Assembly (NCBI GenBank): GCA_029781975.1 | Contig: JAKOVQ010000009.1 | Location: 124,001 to 188,000, forward strand | From: Acidobacteriota bacterium | GTDB taxonomy: Bacteria; Acidobacteriota; Thermoanaerobaculia; UBA5066 | Length of the DNA: 64,000 nucleotides | Direction of reading: 5' to 3' | In this document: positions 16,276 through 24,417 of the stretch, one piece after another | Numbering within the stretch: position 1 is the first letter of the stretch | Layout of the letters: each line of letters starts with the position of its first letter | The notes under the pieces: generated by a model | Told to the model about the DNA's origin: nothing | What the model saw: only the letters and a program-made list of their open reading frames with translations | The model's database searches: none | Program-made: the position numbers and the translations under genes

Positions 16276-18405
16276 CTGAGCCCGTCCTCCCCACGCGCGC
16301 GTCGCGCCGGGACCTCGCGTACGGGCGCGGCGCTCGCCGCCGTCGCCTTCATCCTCGGCGCCTCCGCGTGCACCGTCGCCTTCGGGTCGCGTGGTCCGGC
16401 ACGGGCGACGCGCGAGAACCGGATCGACCTCGTCGCACACCTGATCTCGCTGGAGGACCGCCGCGTCCTGGAGCCTTCCTGGCTCGGCCGGGGCGCGGCC
16501 TCGCTCGATCCGTGGGTGAGGAGCCGGACGGCCCTCACCGCGGGGCGCCTGCGGGACGCCGAGGCGTCCATCTACCTTCCCGTCCTCCTCTCGGACCCCG
16601 ACCCGGCGGTCCGGCGGGCTGCCGCCTTCGCCGCGGGGATCTCCGCGGATCGACGGCTCGTCCGCTTTCTCGTCGCCTCGATGGCGGACCCCGACGCTCG
16701 AACGGCCGCGGCTGCCGCGACCGCGCTGGGACGGCTGGGGGGGGACGATGCGTTCGCTGCGCTGGCGGCCGTCGTCTCGTCCCCGGGCGACGGACCGGCG
16801 GCCGCAGGCGCGAGCGCGGGTCCTCCGGCGCCGCTGGCGCGGGCGGCGGCGGCCCGGTCGCTCTTCCGCTTCCCGGAACGGTCCCTCGTCCCCCTGCTCG
16901 GTCCCTGGGTGGATCTGCCGACGTCCCCGGAGGTCTGCCGCGCGGCGGTCTACGCGCTCGCGCGGAGCCCCCGGCCCGATGCGGCCCCGGCTCTTCGGGA
17001 GGCGCTCCGGCTCGGGGATCGGGTGGCGGTCGCCTGGGCGGCCCGGGGCCTCGGGCTCCTGGCGGATCGGGAGGCGGAGGCGGCGCTCGAGCGGCTCGCC
17101 CGTTCGGCGGACGACGGCGTGGCGATCCAGGCGCTTCTGGCGCTCGAGAGGCTGGCGCCCCGCGGCGGCCTCCCCACGGGAGCCCGCGGCGTGGCGCTCG
17201 CCCGGAGCGACGAGGCCCGGCCCGGGGTCGCCATCGCAGCCCTGACCACGCTCCGGAAGGCTGTGATCGGGGACGACGAGGCCGTTCGTCTCCTTCGCCG
17301 GATCGCGGCGGGGGGCGGCCGCAGGGGGGCGGTGGCCCTCGCGAGCCTCGCGGCGCTCTCTCCGGGAGACGCCGAAGCCGTCGCCTTTCCGCCGGGCGAC
17401 ACCGCTCCGGAGGGGCTGCGGCTCGGCGCGTGCGAGGCCCTGGGCCTCGTCCCGGACGAGCGCGCGGCGGCTTGGGGGGAGCGGCTTCTCGCGGACCCGG
17501 CGGTCCGCGTCCGGATGGAGGCGGTCTCCCGACTCCCGAAGGCCGTGGCCGCGCGGCACCCGCGCCTCCTCGCGGCGGCGCTCGCCGACGTCGATCTCTC
17601 GGTCCGCGCGGCGGCCCTGGGGACCGCCGCGCCGCTCCTGGCCACCGACGCGGGGAAGGTCCTCGACTCTCCGTGGAACGCCGCGCTGAGGACCTGTCTG
17701 TCGAGCGGCGACGCCGACGCCGTGGCCACGGCGCTCGAGGCCGCTGCCGATCGACCCGTCGTGGGGCCGGACCTCCTGCGGGCGCGAGCCGACGATCCGG
17801 ACGCGCTGGTCCGGACGAAGGCCCGCCGCCTCCTGATCGACCGGTTCGGGGCCGACCCCGCGTCGTTCAGGCCGATCCCGGTGGCGACTCGGAGGACGCC
17901 TTCCGACGACCGGCGTCTGGCGGAGGAGGCCGCCGAGGCGACCTTCACGGCAACCGTGACGACCCGGCGCGGGACGGTCGAGATGGAGCTCCTCCCCGAG
18001 GAGGCGCCGATGACGGTCGCCAGCTTCGTCTCGCTGGCTCGCCGCGGCTTCTTCGACGGCACGGTCATCCACCGCGTCGTCCCCGACTTCGTCGTCCAGG
18101 CGGGCGACCCGCGCGGGGACGGCACGGGCGGGCCGGGCTACGCGCTCCGCGACGAGCTGAACGCGGTCCCGTACGAGCGGGGGACGGTCGGGATGGCCCT
18201 GAGCGGACCGGACACCGGGGGGTCCCAGTGGTTCGTCGCGCTGTCGCCGCAGCCGCACCTCGACGGGGCCTACACGGTCTTCGCCCGCGTGACGGCCGGG
18301 ATGGACGTGGCCGACCGGATCGAGCAGGACGACGGGATCGTCTCGATCACGGTCCGGGAAGGGCGCCGGCCCCGCCCGCCGGAGGGGCTCGAGCCGCCCC
18401 CTTGA
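16276..18405 (+). CDS. HEAT-repeat lipoprotein with C-terminal cyclophilin-type peptidyl-prolyl isomerase
   Basis: The only ATG/GTG/TTG in this frame after its preceding stop is GTG 16516, which would cut off an obvious lipoprotein signal (TGAALAAVAFILGASAC). CTG at 16276, with CCGGAG just upstream, is the best start; it gives 709 residues with lipobox Cys32. Residues about 80-530 are Ala/Leu/Arg-rich helical HEAT/Armadillo-like repeats. About 556-695 is a cyclophilin domain (FFDGTVIHRVVPDFVVQAGDP, GGSQWFVALSPQPHLDG) that isomerises X-Pro bonds. Probably a periplasmic or outer-membrane-attached folding factor. Start confidence is moderate, domain confidence high. Confidence 0.82.
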   Translation: MSPSSPRARRAGTSRTGAALAAVAFILGASACTVAFGSRGPARATRENRIDLVAHLISLEDRRVLEPSWLGRGAASLDPWVRSRTALTAGRLRDAEASIYLPVLLSDPDPAVRRAAAFAAGISADRRLVRFLVASMADPDARTAAAAATALGRLGGDDAFAALAAVVSSPGDGPAAAGASAGPPAPLARAAAARSLFRFPERSLVPLLGPWVDLPTSPEVCRAAVYALARSPRPDAAPALREALRLGDRVAVAWAARGLGLLADREAEAALERLARSADDGVAIQALLALERLAPRGGLPTGARGVALARSDEARPGVAIAALTTLRKAVIGDDEAVRLLRRIAAGGGRRGAVALASLAALSPGDAEAVAFPPGDTAPEGLRLGACEALGLVPDERAAAWGERLLADPAVRVRMEAVSRLPKAVAARHPRLLAAALADVDLSVRAAALGTAAPLLATDAGKVLDSPWNAALRTCLSSGDADAVATALEAAADRPVVGPDLLRARADDPDALVRTKARRLLIDRFGADPASFRPIPVATRRTPSDDRRLAEEAAEATFTATVTTRRGTVEMELLPEEAPMTVASFVSLARRGFFDGTVIHRVVPDFVVQAGDPRGDGTGGPGYALRDELNAVPYERGTVGMALSGPDTGGSQWFVALSPQPHLDGAYTVFARVTAGMDVADRIEQDDGIVSITVREGRRPRPPEGLEPPP

Positions 18406-18443
18406 GCCGCCCGGCGCGCCTGGCCGCCGCGTCGGCCCCGGCG

Positions 18444-18449
18444 TAAACT
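18444..18449 (+). promoter_or_regulatory. -10-like TAAACT ten bases before a start codon
   Basis: TAAACT (context GGCGTAAACT, the same ten bases as at 10891-10900) ends ten bases before ATG 18460. No Shine-Dalgarno sequence fits between, so a nearly leaderless transcript is likely. Confidence 0.5.
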
Positions 18450-18459
18450 GCCCCGACAC

Positions 18460-19836
18460 ATGCCGCGCTTCACCGTCCTCGAGACCTCGGCTCTCTTCTC
18501 GAACCGTGTCAAGTACGACTACCTGTTCGAGATGGAGATGTGGCTCAAGGGGATCGAGCGCTTCTTCGTCCTCGACTACCTCCCGCTCTCGGCCTTCGAG
18601 CGCTCTCACGCCTCCCTCAAGAACTTCGTCGAGGAGGTGGCGGTCATCCGCTCGGGGGCCGCGCACCTCGCGCTCCTGACGACGCACCTCCTCGGGGAGG
18701 GGAAGGAGGACCTCGCGTCGTTCCTCCTCTACCTCGACGGCCAGGTCTCGCGCGGACCGGCGGGGAGCCCGCCGCTCCAGCGCCGGGCCAGCGCCGAGAC
18801 GGAGCTGGCGCTCGTCGTGGAGAAGCTGGACGACTTCGCCAAGATCCTGGACGAGCTCTCGCGCGCGCCGTTCCTCCCGCTCCAGACCTTCCTCTCCCTG
18901 GGGCGGATCGTCGTCGGCACCCTGAAGGCCGACCCGAACCTCGGCGTCCTCTTCCGCGAGAACCTCCGGCCCGTCCTCGACCGGGAGAGCAAGCAGTCGC
19001 TCGCCCGCGTCCTCGCGACGGTTCCGGAGCCGTCCCAGAAGGGGGCTCTCGCGACGCTCTTCGTCGAGCTCTTCAAGGGCCTGCGCTACACCGAGCGGAT
19101 CCGCGCGACCATCGAGTCCCCCGCCACCGTGAAGCGGGCGCTCCTGGTCTTCAGCCTGGTGAGGGCCGAGACGCTCGGGATGTGCGAGTTCATCCGCAAG
19201 CGGCTCCTGCCGCGCTTCCCGGAGGAGTCGCCCGTCGCCGCCGGGCTCGACCGGCTCGTCTTCTCGACGGAGATGGAGCTGAAGAAGGTCATGGAGCTCG
19301 AGCTCGTCGACGTCGTCCTGATGAAGGACCCCAAGCTCGTCTACGCGCGGATGGAGGACGCGGCCGGGATCCTGCGCGACCTCTTCCAGCAGAACATCAT
19401 CGCGCTCGCCGAGACCTTCTCGTCCGAGGTCGACGGGAAGGTCCTCTTCCCCGAGTACCGGACGAAGCTGGACCAGAGCCTGAGGCTGCGCGACGACCTC
19501 TGGGCCCTCCTCCAGGCCGTGACGGCGTTCGGGCGGGCGGGGGACAAGAAGACGCTCAAGCAGATGCTCGACCTGCTCGACGCCTTCCGCCGCGGGTCGA
19601 TGCGCCACCTGATGTTCAAGGACTGGTCCCTCTTCGAGCGCTTCCACGCCGGGTTCTCGCGGGACCGCTCGCCGCGCGCGTTCCTCCCCGCGGCGCACCA
19701 GTTCGAGGTCTTCCTGAAGACCCTCGTCCGGGAGGTCAGCAAGCGCGCGGTCCTCGCCGGGCGCCCGTTCCGGACGTCGCGGAACGCGAAGCCGCCGGAA
19801 GGCGAGGACCCGAGGGACCCGGCCCGCTACAATTGA
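18460..19836 (+). CDS. Conserved-looking helical protein of unknown function
   Basis: 458 residues that I cannot assign. The protein is rich in Leu, Glu, Lys and Arg, has no signal peptide or clear membrane helix, and reads as an all-helical soluble protein (for example MWLKGIERFFVLDYLPLSAF and LLQAVTAFGRAGDKKTLKQ). Codon use is like its neighbours. It has its own -10-like element immediately upstream, and its final codons contain the TACAAT that may serve ribBA. Nothing in context defines a function. Confidence 0.8.
   Translation: MPRFTVLETSALFSNRVKYDYLFEMEMWLKGIERFFVLDYLPLSAFERSHASLKNFVEEVAVIRSGAAHLALLTTHLLGEGKEDLASFLLYLDGQVSRGPAGSPPLQRRASAETELALVVEKLDDFAKILDELSRAPFLPLQTFLSLGRIVVGTLKADPNLGVLFRENLRPVLDRESKQSLARVLATVPEPSQKGALATLFVELFKGLRYTERIRATIESPATVKRALLVFSLVRAETLGMCEFIRKRLLPRFPEESPVAAGLDRLVFSTEMELKKVMELELVDVVLMKDPKLVYARMEDAAGILRDLFQQNIIALAETFSSEVDGKVLFPEYRTKLDQSLRLRDDLWALLQAVTAFGRAGDKKTLKQMLDLLDAFRRGSMRHLMFKDWSLFERFHAGFSRDRSPRAFLPAAHQFEVFLKTLVREVSKRAVLAGRPFRTSRNAKPPEGEDPRDPARYN
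19828..19833 (+). promoter_or_regulatory. -10-like TACAAT for ribBA
   Basis: TACAAT sits in the last codons of the preceding gene, 34 bases before the ribBA TTG start. It would give a leader of about 27 bases containing the GGAGG ribosome-binding site at 19858-19862. Confidence 0.45.
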
Positions 19837-19867
19837 GCAGGGGGCGCCCCCGCGCCCGGAGGTTCCC

Positions 19868-21070
19868 TTGGGTTTCGTCTCCGTTACCGAGGCCGCGGCG
19901 GCCTACCGAGAGGGCAAGTTCGTCATCATCGTCGACGACGAGGACCGCGAGAACGAGGGCGACCTCTGCCTGGCGGCCGAGCACGTCACCCCCGAGGCGA
20001 TCAACTTCATGGCCCGCGAGGGGCGGGGCCTCATCTGCGTCCCCCTCACCGAGGAGCGCTGCGACGAGCTGGAGCTCGACCCGATGGTCCGGCAGAACAC
20101 GTCGAGCCACGGCACCGGGTTCACCGTGTCGGTCGAGGCCCGCGGGAAGACGACCACGGGGATCTCCGCGGCGGACCGCGCGGCCACCGTCCGGACGCTC
20201 GTCGACCCGAAGACGCGGCCGCAGGACCTCCTCAAGCCGGGCCACATCTTCCCGCTCCGGGCGCGGCGGGGCGGCTCGCTCAAGCGCGCCGGCCACACGG
20301 AGGCCTCGGTCGACCTGGCGCGGGTCGCGCACCTGACGCCCGCGGCCGTGATCTGCGAGATCCTCTCGGACGACGGCTCGATGGCGCGCGTGCCGGACCT
20401 CCTCGTCATCTCGGAGAAGCACGGGATCCCGATCGTCTCCGTGGCGGACATCATCCGCTACCGGATGCAGAACGAGAGGCTCGTCCAGAAGGTCGCCTCG
20501 CCGCGCCTGCCGACGCGCTTCGGGGACTTCCGGGTCCACGCGTACCGCTCGGATGTGACGGCCGAGGAGCACCTCGCCCTGGTGAAGGGGGAGGTGAACG
20601 AGGAGGAGCCGGTCCTCGTCCGGGTCCACTCGGCGTGCCTGACCGGGGACGTCTTCGGCTCGGAGCGCTGCGACTGCGGGGCGCAGCTCCAGCTCGCGCT
20701 CGAGCTGATCGAGCGCGAGGGGTCCGGCGTCCTCCTCTACCTCCTGCAGGAGGGGCGGGGGATCGGGCTCGTCAACAAGCTGCGGGCCTACGAGCTGCAG
20801 GAGCAGGGGATGGACACCGTCGACGCGAACAGGGCCCTGGGCTTCGCGCCGGACGTGCGGGACTACGGGATCGGGTGCCAGATCCTCCGGGACCTCGGCG
20901 TCCGGAGGATGCGGCTCCTGACGAACAACCCGTCCAAGTACGTCGCCCTCGGCGGCTTCGGCCTCGAGATCGTGGAGCGGGTCCCGCTGGAGATCCCTCC
21001 GACCGATTCCACCCGCGGCTACCTGACGGCCAAGAAGGCCAAGATGGGGCACATCCTCAAGCTCGTCTGA
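19868..21070 (+). CDS. ribBA: Bifunctional 3,4-dihydroxy-2-butanone-4-phosphate synthase / GTP cyclohydrolase II
   Basis: 400 residues. The N-terminal DHBP synthase (about 1-205) has the acidic metal-binding loop [11 protein letters not shown]. The C-terminal GTP cyclohydrolase II (about 206-400) has the zinc cysteines [16 protein letters not shown] and [10 protein letters not shown]. Together they supply the two committed precursors of riboflavin from ribulose-5-phosphate and GTP. The start is TTG 19868 with GGAGG five bases upstream. Its last 14 bases overlap the end of a converging glycosyltransferase gene. Confidence 0.96.
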   Translation: MGFVSVTEAAAAYREGKFVIIVDDEDRENEGDLCLAAEHVTPEAINFMAREGRGLICVPLTEERCDELELDPMVRQNTSSHGTGFTVSVEARGKTTTGISAADRAATVRTLVDPKTRPQDLLKPGHIFPLRARRGGSLKRAGHTEASVDLARVAHLTPAAVICEILSDDGSMARVPDLLVISEKHGIPIVSVADIIRYRMQNERLVQKVASPRLPTRFGDFRVHAYRSDVTAEEHLALVKGEVNEEEPVLVRVHSACLTGDVFGSERCDCGAQLQLALELIEREGSGVLLYLLQEGRGIGLVNKLRAYELQEQGMDTVDANRALGFAPDVRDYGIGCQILRDLGVRRMRLLTNNPSKYVALGGFGLEIVERVPLEIPPTDSTRGYLTAKKAKMGHILKLV

Positions 21071-21749
21071 CGGAGTCGGGGACGGCTCGCCGGTAGCCCC
21101 GGGCGAGCTCCTCCGGCGAGGCGCCGAGGAGCCAGCGAAGGACGAGGAGCCTGTTCGAGAGGGCCGTCCGGAGGACCCCCCCCTCGAGGTACCGGCGCGG
21201 GCTGGTCCGTGCCGCGAGCGGGAGGAGCGCGATGCGCCCGACCCGCCGGAGGCGCCGGAAGAGGTCGACGTCCTCCAGGAGCGGCCAGGGACGGTGCCCC
21301 CCGACCCGCTCGTAGGCGCCGGTCGAGACGAAGGGGGCCTGGTCGCCGTAAGGGACCCGGGTCACGGCGGTCCGGCGGTTCGCCCAGAAGGCGACGCAGG
21401 CCATCCGGCGGGACCCGCCGGCGAAGGCCAGCCGGAACGCCCCGGCGACGGCGCCTCCGGCGAGGGCCGTCTCGACGGCGCTCCGCCACCCGCGAGGGAG
21501 GAGCGTGTCGGCGTGGAGGAAGACGATCGCCTCGCCGCGGGCCCCGCGGGCGGCGTCGCGCAGCCTCTGGCCCCGTGGCCCGTCTCCGACGAGGACCCGC
21601 GCGCCGGCCGCACGGTAGGCGTCGAGGACGTCCTCTCCCGTCCCGTCGGCCGCCGCGACGACGACGTCGGCGCCTTCCGAGAGGAGGGGATCGAGGAGCC
21701 CGGGGTCGGGGGGCGCCGCTTCGCGGACCGGGATCACCACGGTGACCAT
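21057..21749 (-). CDS. Family 2 glycosyltransferase (rSAM/selenodomain-associated type)
   Basis: 230 residues starting MVTVVIPVREA. A GT-A fold is visible: an N-terminal nucleotide-binding strand, AIVFLHADTLLP (the metal-binding DxD is represented by HAD), VPYGDQAPFVS and a late LLEDVDLFRRLR. This pattern matches the 'transferase 2, rSAM/selenodomain-associated' group, whose substrates are not settled. The frame is open further upstream, but the family start and the -10-like TACGAT nine bases away support ATG 21749. It diverges from mobA with only 58 bases between starts. Confidence 0.85.
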   Translation of the reverse strand: MVTVVIPVREAAPPDPGLLDPLLSEGADVVVAAADGTGEDVLDAYRAAGARVLVGDGPRGQRLRDAARGARGEAIVFLHADTLLPRGWRSAVETALAGGAVAGAFRLAFAGGSRRMACVAFWANRRTAVTRVPYGDQAPFVSTGAYERVGGHRPWPLLEDVDLFRRLRRVGRIALLPLAARTSPRRYLEGGVLRTALSNRLLVLRWLLGASPEELARGYRRAVPDSVRRA

Positions 21750-21758
21750 CGGGACCGG

Positions 21759-21764
21759 ATCGTA
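21759..21764 (-). promoter_or_regulatory. -10-like TACGAT, leaderless start of the glycosyltransferase gene
   Basis: On the reverse strand TACGAT ends nine bases before ATG 21749. It mirrors an identical hexamer with the same nine-base gap before the divergent mobA start. Confidence 0.5.
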
Positions 21765-21792
21765 GGCGAGCGGAGGGCGCCGCGACAGAGAG

Positions 21793-21798
21793 TACGAT
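21793..21798 (+). promoter_or_regulatory. -10-like TACGAT, leaderless start of mobA
   Basis: TACGAT ends nine bases before ATG 21808, with no Shine-Dalgarno motif between. It forms a symmetrical pair with the reverse-strand TACGAT at 21759-21764. Confidence 0.5.
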
Positions 21799-21807
21799 CG
21801 GGCCGCG

Positions 21808-22419
21808 ATGGCCTTCGGTTTCGTCCTCGTCGGCGGGCGTTCGAGCCGGATGGGACAGGACAAGGGGCTCCTCCGCTTCCGGGGCGTCCCGCTCGCGCAG
21901 TACCAGGCGGCGAAGCTGGCGATCGTCTGCGGCCGGGCGGCGCTGGTCGGAAAGGACCCGCAGCCCTTCGCCAGGATCCCGTTCCCCTTCGTCCTCGACG
22001 AAGCGGAGGACCACGCGGCCATCTACGGGATCGTGGCGGCCCTCGGCTGGAGCCCGGACGAGTCGAGCCTCGTCCTGGCGACGGACATGCCGCACTGCAC
22101 CAGCGGGTTCCTCGGGGCGTTCGTGGCGCTCGCGGCAGGGTTCGACGCTCCGGCCGTCGTCCCGGTGTGGGAGGGACGTGCGCAGCCCCTCTGCGTCGTC
22201 TGGCGCAAGTCGGCGCTGCGGACCCTCCGGGACCGGGTCCTGACGGGCGACCTCTCCCTCACGCGGGCGCTCGAGGGCCTGGGTGCCGTCTTCGTCCCGG
22301 AGGAGGAGATCGCCCGGCTCCCGGATTCCGGGTCCGGCGTCTTCCGAAACGTCAACACGCCGGAGGAATACCGTGCCCTCGAAGAAGAAGAGTCCCGTAG
22401 CGCCGCTGACGCATCTTGA
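21808..22419 (+). CDS. mobA: Molybdenum cofactor guanylyltransferase
   Basis: 203 residues. The N-terminal nucleotidyltransferase loop VGGRSSRMGQDKGLL matches the MobA signature GGxSxRMGxDK, and ATDMPHC corresponds to the second metal/GTP motif. MobA joins GMP to molybdopterin to make the dinucleotide form of the molybdenum cofactor. It opens a run of cofactor genes (moaC, moaA, mog and mobB downstream). Its 3' end overlaps the moaC start by 47 bases. Confidence 0.9.
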   Translation: MAFGFVLVGGRSSRMGQDKGLLRFRGVPLAQYQAAKLAIVCGRAALVGKDPQPFARIPFPFVLDEAEDHAAIYGIVAALGWSPDESSLVLATDMPHCTSGFLGAFVALAAGFDAPAVVPVWEGRAQPLCVVWRKSALRTLRDRVLTGDLSLTRALEGLGAVFVPEEEIARLPDSGSGVFRNVNTPEEYRALEEEESRSAADAS

Positions 22420-23083
22420 CCCGTCCGGGGCCGCCCGGATGGTCGACGTCTCCGGGAAGCCGGCGACGGCGCGGAGCGCGACCGCCCGGGCCGTGGTGAC
22501 GCTCGGGACCGCGGCCTACCGCGCGCTCGACGCCTCGGAGAACCGCAAGGGGGACGCCCTGGCCGTGGCGCGGCTCGCGGGGATCCAGGCGGCCAAGAGG
22601 ACGGCGGAGTGGATCCCGCTCTGCCACCCCCTCCTCTTCGACGCCGTCGACGTCCGGCTCGAGAGGGTGCCGCGGGGACGTCGGGTCGAGGTGACCGCGA
22701 CGGTCCGCGGGGCGGGCCGGACGGGCTACGAGATGGAGGCCCTCGTGGCCGCCGCGGCCGCGGCGCTGGCCCTCTACGACATGTGCAAGGCCGCCGGGAA
22801 GGGGATCGTCGTCGGCCCGCTCGAGCTCGTCTCCAAGGACGGCGGCAAGAGCGGCTCCTGGCGCCGGTCGGCGAGCGGCGTCGCGGAGGAGGCGCCCTCC
22901 CCGGTCTCGCCGGCTGGCGCCCCTTCCGCGGACGGCCCGTCGAGAGCCTCGGCGAGCGCCTCTGCGAGGACCGGGACCAGGAGGACGAGGGGGACGAAGC
23001 CGAGGCGGTCCCACGTCCAGCGGACCAGCCAGCCGACGTCCACGCGCGCGAAGGCGAAGGCTCCGAGGAGCCCGAGGAGGTAG
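22373..23083 (+). CDS. moaC: Cyclic pyranopterin monophosphate synthase MoaC with a read-through tail
   Basis: GTG start 22373 with GGAGGAA at 22362-22368, inside the mobA 3' end. The MoaC core (THLDPSGAARMVDVSGKP, IPLCHPLLFDAVDV, TGYEMEALVAAAA, KSGSW) is complete by about residue 162, the normal family length. The frame then continues 74 residues as Ser/Arg/Thr-rich sequence antisense to the converging membrane glycosyltransferase. MoaC completes cyclic pyranopterin formation after MoaA. The extra tail is probably non-functional, but no earlier stop exists in the sequence given. Confidence 0.9.
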   Translation: MPSKKKSPVAPLTHLDPSGAARMVDVSGKPATARSATARAVVTLGTAAYRALDASENRKGDALAVARLAGIQAAKRTAEWIPLCHPLLFDAVDVRLERVPRGRRVEVTATVRGAGRTGYEMEALVAAAAAALALYDMCKAAGKGIVVGPLELVSKDGGKSGSWRRSASGVAEEAPSPVSPAGAPSADGPSRASASASARTGTRRTRGTKPRRSHVQRTSQPTSTRAKAKAPRSPRR

Positions 23084-23946
23084 GCCCCGAGGGCGAGGAG
23101 GAGGCCCCGGCGGCGCTGCCGCGTCCGGGGCGCGAGCGCGAGGAGCCCTCCCGCCACCGCCGCGACGGCCAGCGCTGCCGGACCGGCCTCGCGCGCCAGG
23201 GCTCCCACGGCGGCGAGGACGCCCAGCGGGCGGAACGCCGCGAGCGAGAAATCGGCGAGGGAGGTCGACGCGTGCGCGTGGCGGTAGAGCGTCCACGGCA
23301 CGACGCCCAGGACCCACCCGCCGAGGGCCGCGAGAGCCGGGACCCGCCTCCTGGCCGCCACGAGCGTCCCGGTGGTCACGAGCGCGGCCCAGGCCCCCTC
23401 CTGCTTGGTCAGGGCCGCCAGGGCGAGGACGAACGCGAGGCGGAGCGCGGCGCCCTTCCCCTCCCTCCCGGACTCGAGGAGCGCCGCCAGGAGGAGGACG
23501 ACGAGGAGCGGCTCTGCGTAGCCGGCGTAGAGGGGGCTTCTCCAGTACGGGAGGAGCGAGACGGCCGCCGCCGCGAGGAGCCGGTACGGAGGTGGGGCGC
23601 GGGTCGCGGCGGCGGCCCCCGCGAGGGCGCCGACGAGGAGGAACGGGCGGAGGAGCGTCAGGACCAGCTCGTCCCATCCCCCGGTCGCGCGGGCGAAGCC
23701 GGCGAGGACCATCGGCCAGAGGGGCGGGTACTCGGGATGCGAGGTGGCCCCGTCCGGGTCGACCCGGAAGACCGACGCGAGGGACCCGCCCCGCTCGATC
23801 GCGCGCCCCTTCAGCCCCCAGATCGCCACGTAGTCGCCGAGGGAGAGCGGGGTCCTGACGGCCGTGAGAGTGGCCGTCGAGAAGCCGAGGAGAAGGAGGA
23901 CGATAAGGAGGAGAAGCGCGGCGGCGGAGAGAGCCTTCCGCGTCAT
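22774..23946 (-). CDS. Polytopic membrane glycosyltransferase (GT-C / GT39-like)
   Basis: 390 residues starting MTRKALSAAALLLLIVL. About eight to nine hydrophobic helices, a first periplasmic loop with DYVAIWGLKG and a later HPEYPPLWP are typical of ArnT/PMT-like GT-C transferases, which use polyprenyl-phosphate sugars to glycosylate lipids or proteins outside the membrane. The last ~50 residues after the final helix are low-complexity and antisense to the moaC core. It is coupled (ATGA overlap) to the small membrane protein upstream on this strand. Confidence 0.8.
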   Translation of the reverse strand: MTRKALSAAALLLLIVLLLLGFSTATLTAVRTPLSLGDYVAIWGLKGRAIERGGSLASVFRVDPDGATSHPEYPPLWPMVLAGFARATGGWDELVLTLLRPFLLVGALAGAAAATRAPPPYRLLAAAAVSLLPYWRSPLYAGYAEPLLVVLLLAALLESGREGKGAALRLAFVLALAALTKQEGAWAALVTTGTLVAARRRVPALAALGGWVLGVVPWTLYRHAHASTSLADFSLAAFRPLGVLAAVGALAREAGPAALAVAAVAGGLLALAPRTRQRRRGLLLALGAYLLGLLGAFAFARVDVGWLVRWTWDRLGFVPLVLLVPVLAEALAEALDGPSAEGAPAGETGEGASSATPLADRRQEPLLPPSLETSSSGPTTIPFPAALHMS

Positions 23947-24356
23947 CGGCCCTCCTCCCCCGGCCCGGGCGCGCGCAGGAGACGGACGCCCTCCTCCTGC
24001 CCGCGGCACAGGGCCACCCGGCGCGGGGCGAGGAGGTAGGCGGCCTTGCGGAGGAGGGCATCGGCCCGCTCGCGGCTGACGTCCGGCCCGGCGACGAGGA
24101 CGGCGTCGGATGCCAGCGGCCAGGCGGCGTCGAGGTCCAGGACGTGCCGGGCGAAGGCCGCCTCGCGGGCGAAGCCGGGCGCGTTCAGGAGCCGCGTGGT
24201 CCGGTTCGCTCCCCAGAAGCGCGCGGCGAGGGCCATCGAGTCGCGGAAGGGGAGGTCCGGCGCGAGGGCGCCGGCCGCGAGGAACGCGAGGGCCCCGCCG
24301 GCCAGGAGGGCCGCCACGACGGGGCGGAGCCGGGGGGGGGCCAGCGGGACGCTCAC
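23943..24356 (-). CDS. Small membrane-anchored protein of unknown function
   Basis: 137 residues, GTG start 24356. One N-terminal hydrophobic segment (VVAALLAGGALAFLAAGAL, about 13-31) precedes a soluble domain of about 100 residues (MALAARFWGANRTTRLLN). Its stop overlaps the start of the GT-C gene (ATGA), so the two are translationally coupled and probably work together, for example in surface glycosylation. I do not recognise the family. It diverges from moaA with two TAGAAT elements in the 61-base gap. Confidence 0.7.
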   Translation of the reverse strand: MSVPLAPPRLRPVVAALLAGGALAFLAAGALAPDLPFRDSMALAARFWGANRTTRLLNAPGFAREAAFARHVLDLDAAWPLASDAVLVAGPDVSRERADALLRKAAYLLAPRRVALCRGQEEGVRLLRAPGPGEEGR

Positions 24357-24365
24357 GCTGGGGGG

Positions 24366-24371
24366 ATTCTA
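24366..24371 (-). promoter_or_regulatory. -10-like TAGAAT, leaderless start of the small membrane protein
   Basis: On the reverse strand TAGAAT ends nine bases before GTG 24356. A second TAGAAT points the other way at 24405-24410. Confidence 0.55.
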
Positions 24372-24404
24372 CGGAGCGGGTGACGGCGCCGGCGCGGAAG
24401 ACCT

Positions 24405-24410
24405 TAGAAT
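24405..24410 (+). promoter_or_regulatory. -10-like TAGAAT, leaderless start of moaA
   Basis: TAGAAT ends seven bases before GTG 24418. The predicted transcription start falls on or next to the start codon, so the mRNA would be leaderless. Confidence 0.6.
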
Positions 24411-24417
24411 CCGCGCC

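Noticed and set aside
16174-19698. A 1174-codon open frame on the reverse strand
   Set aside because: It is antisense to the cyclophilin lipoprotein and the 458-aa protein, has no recognisable domain and Arg/Glu/Gly-biased composition typical of frames opposite GC-rich genes.
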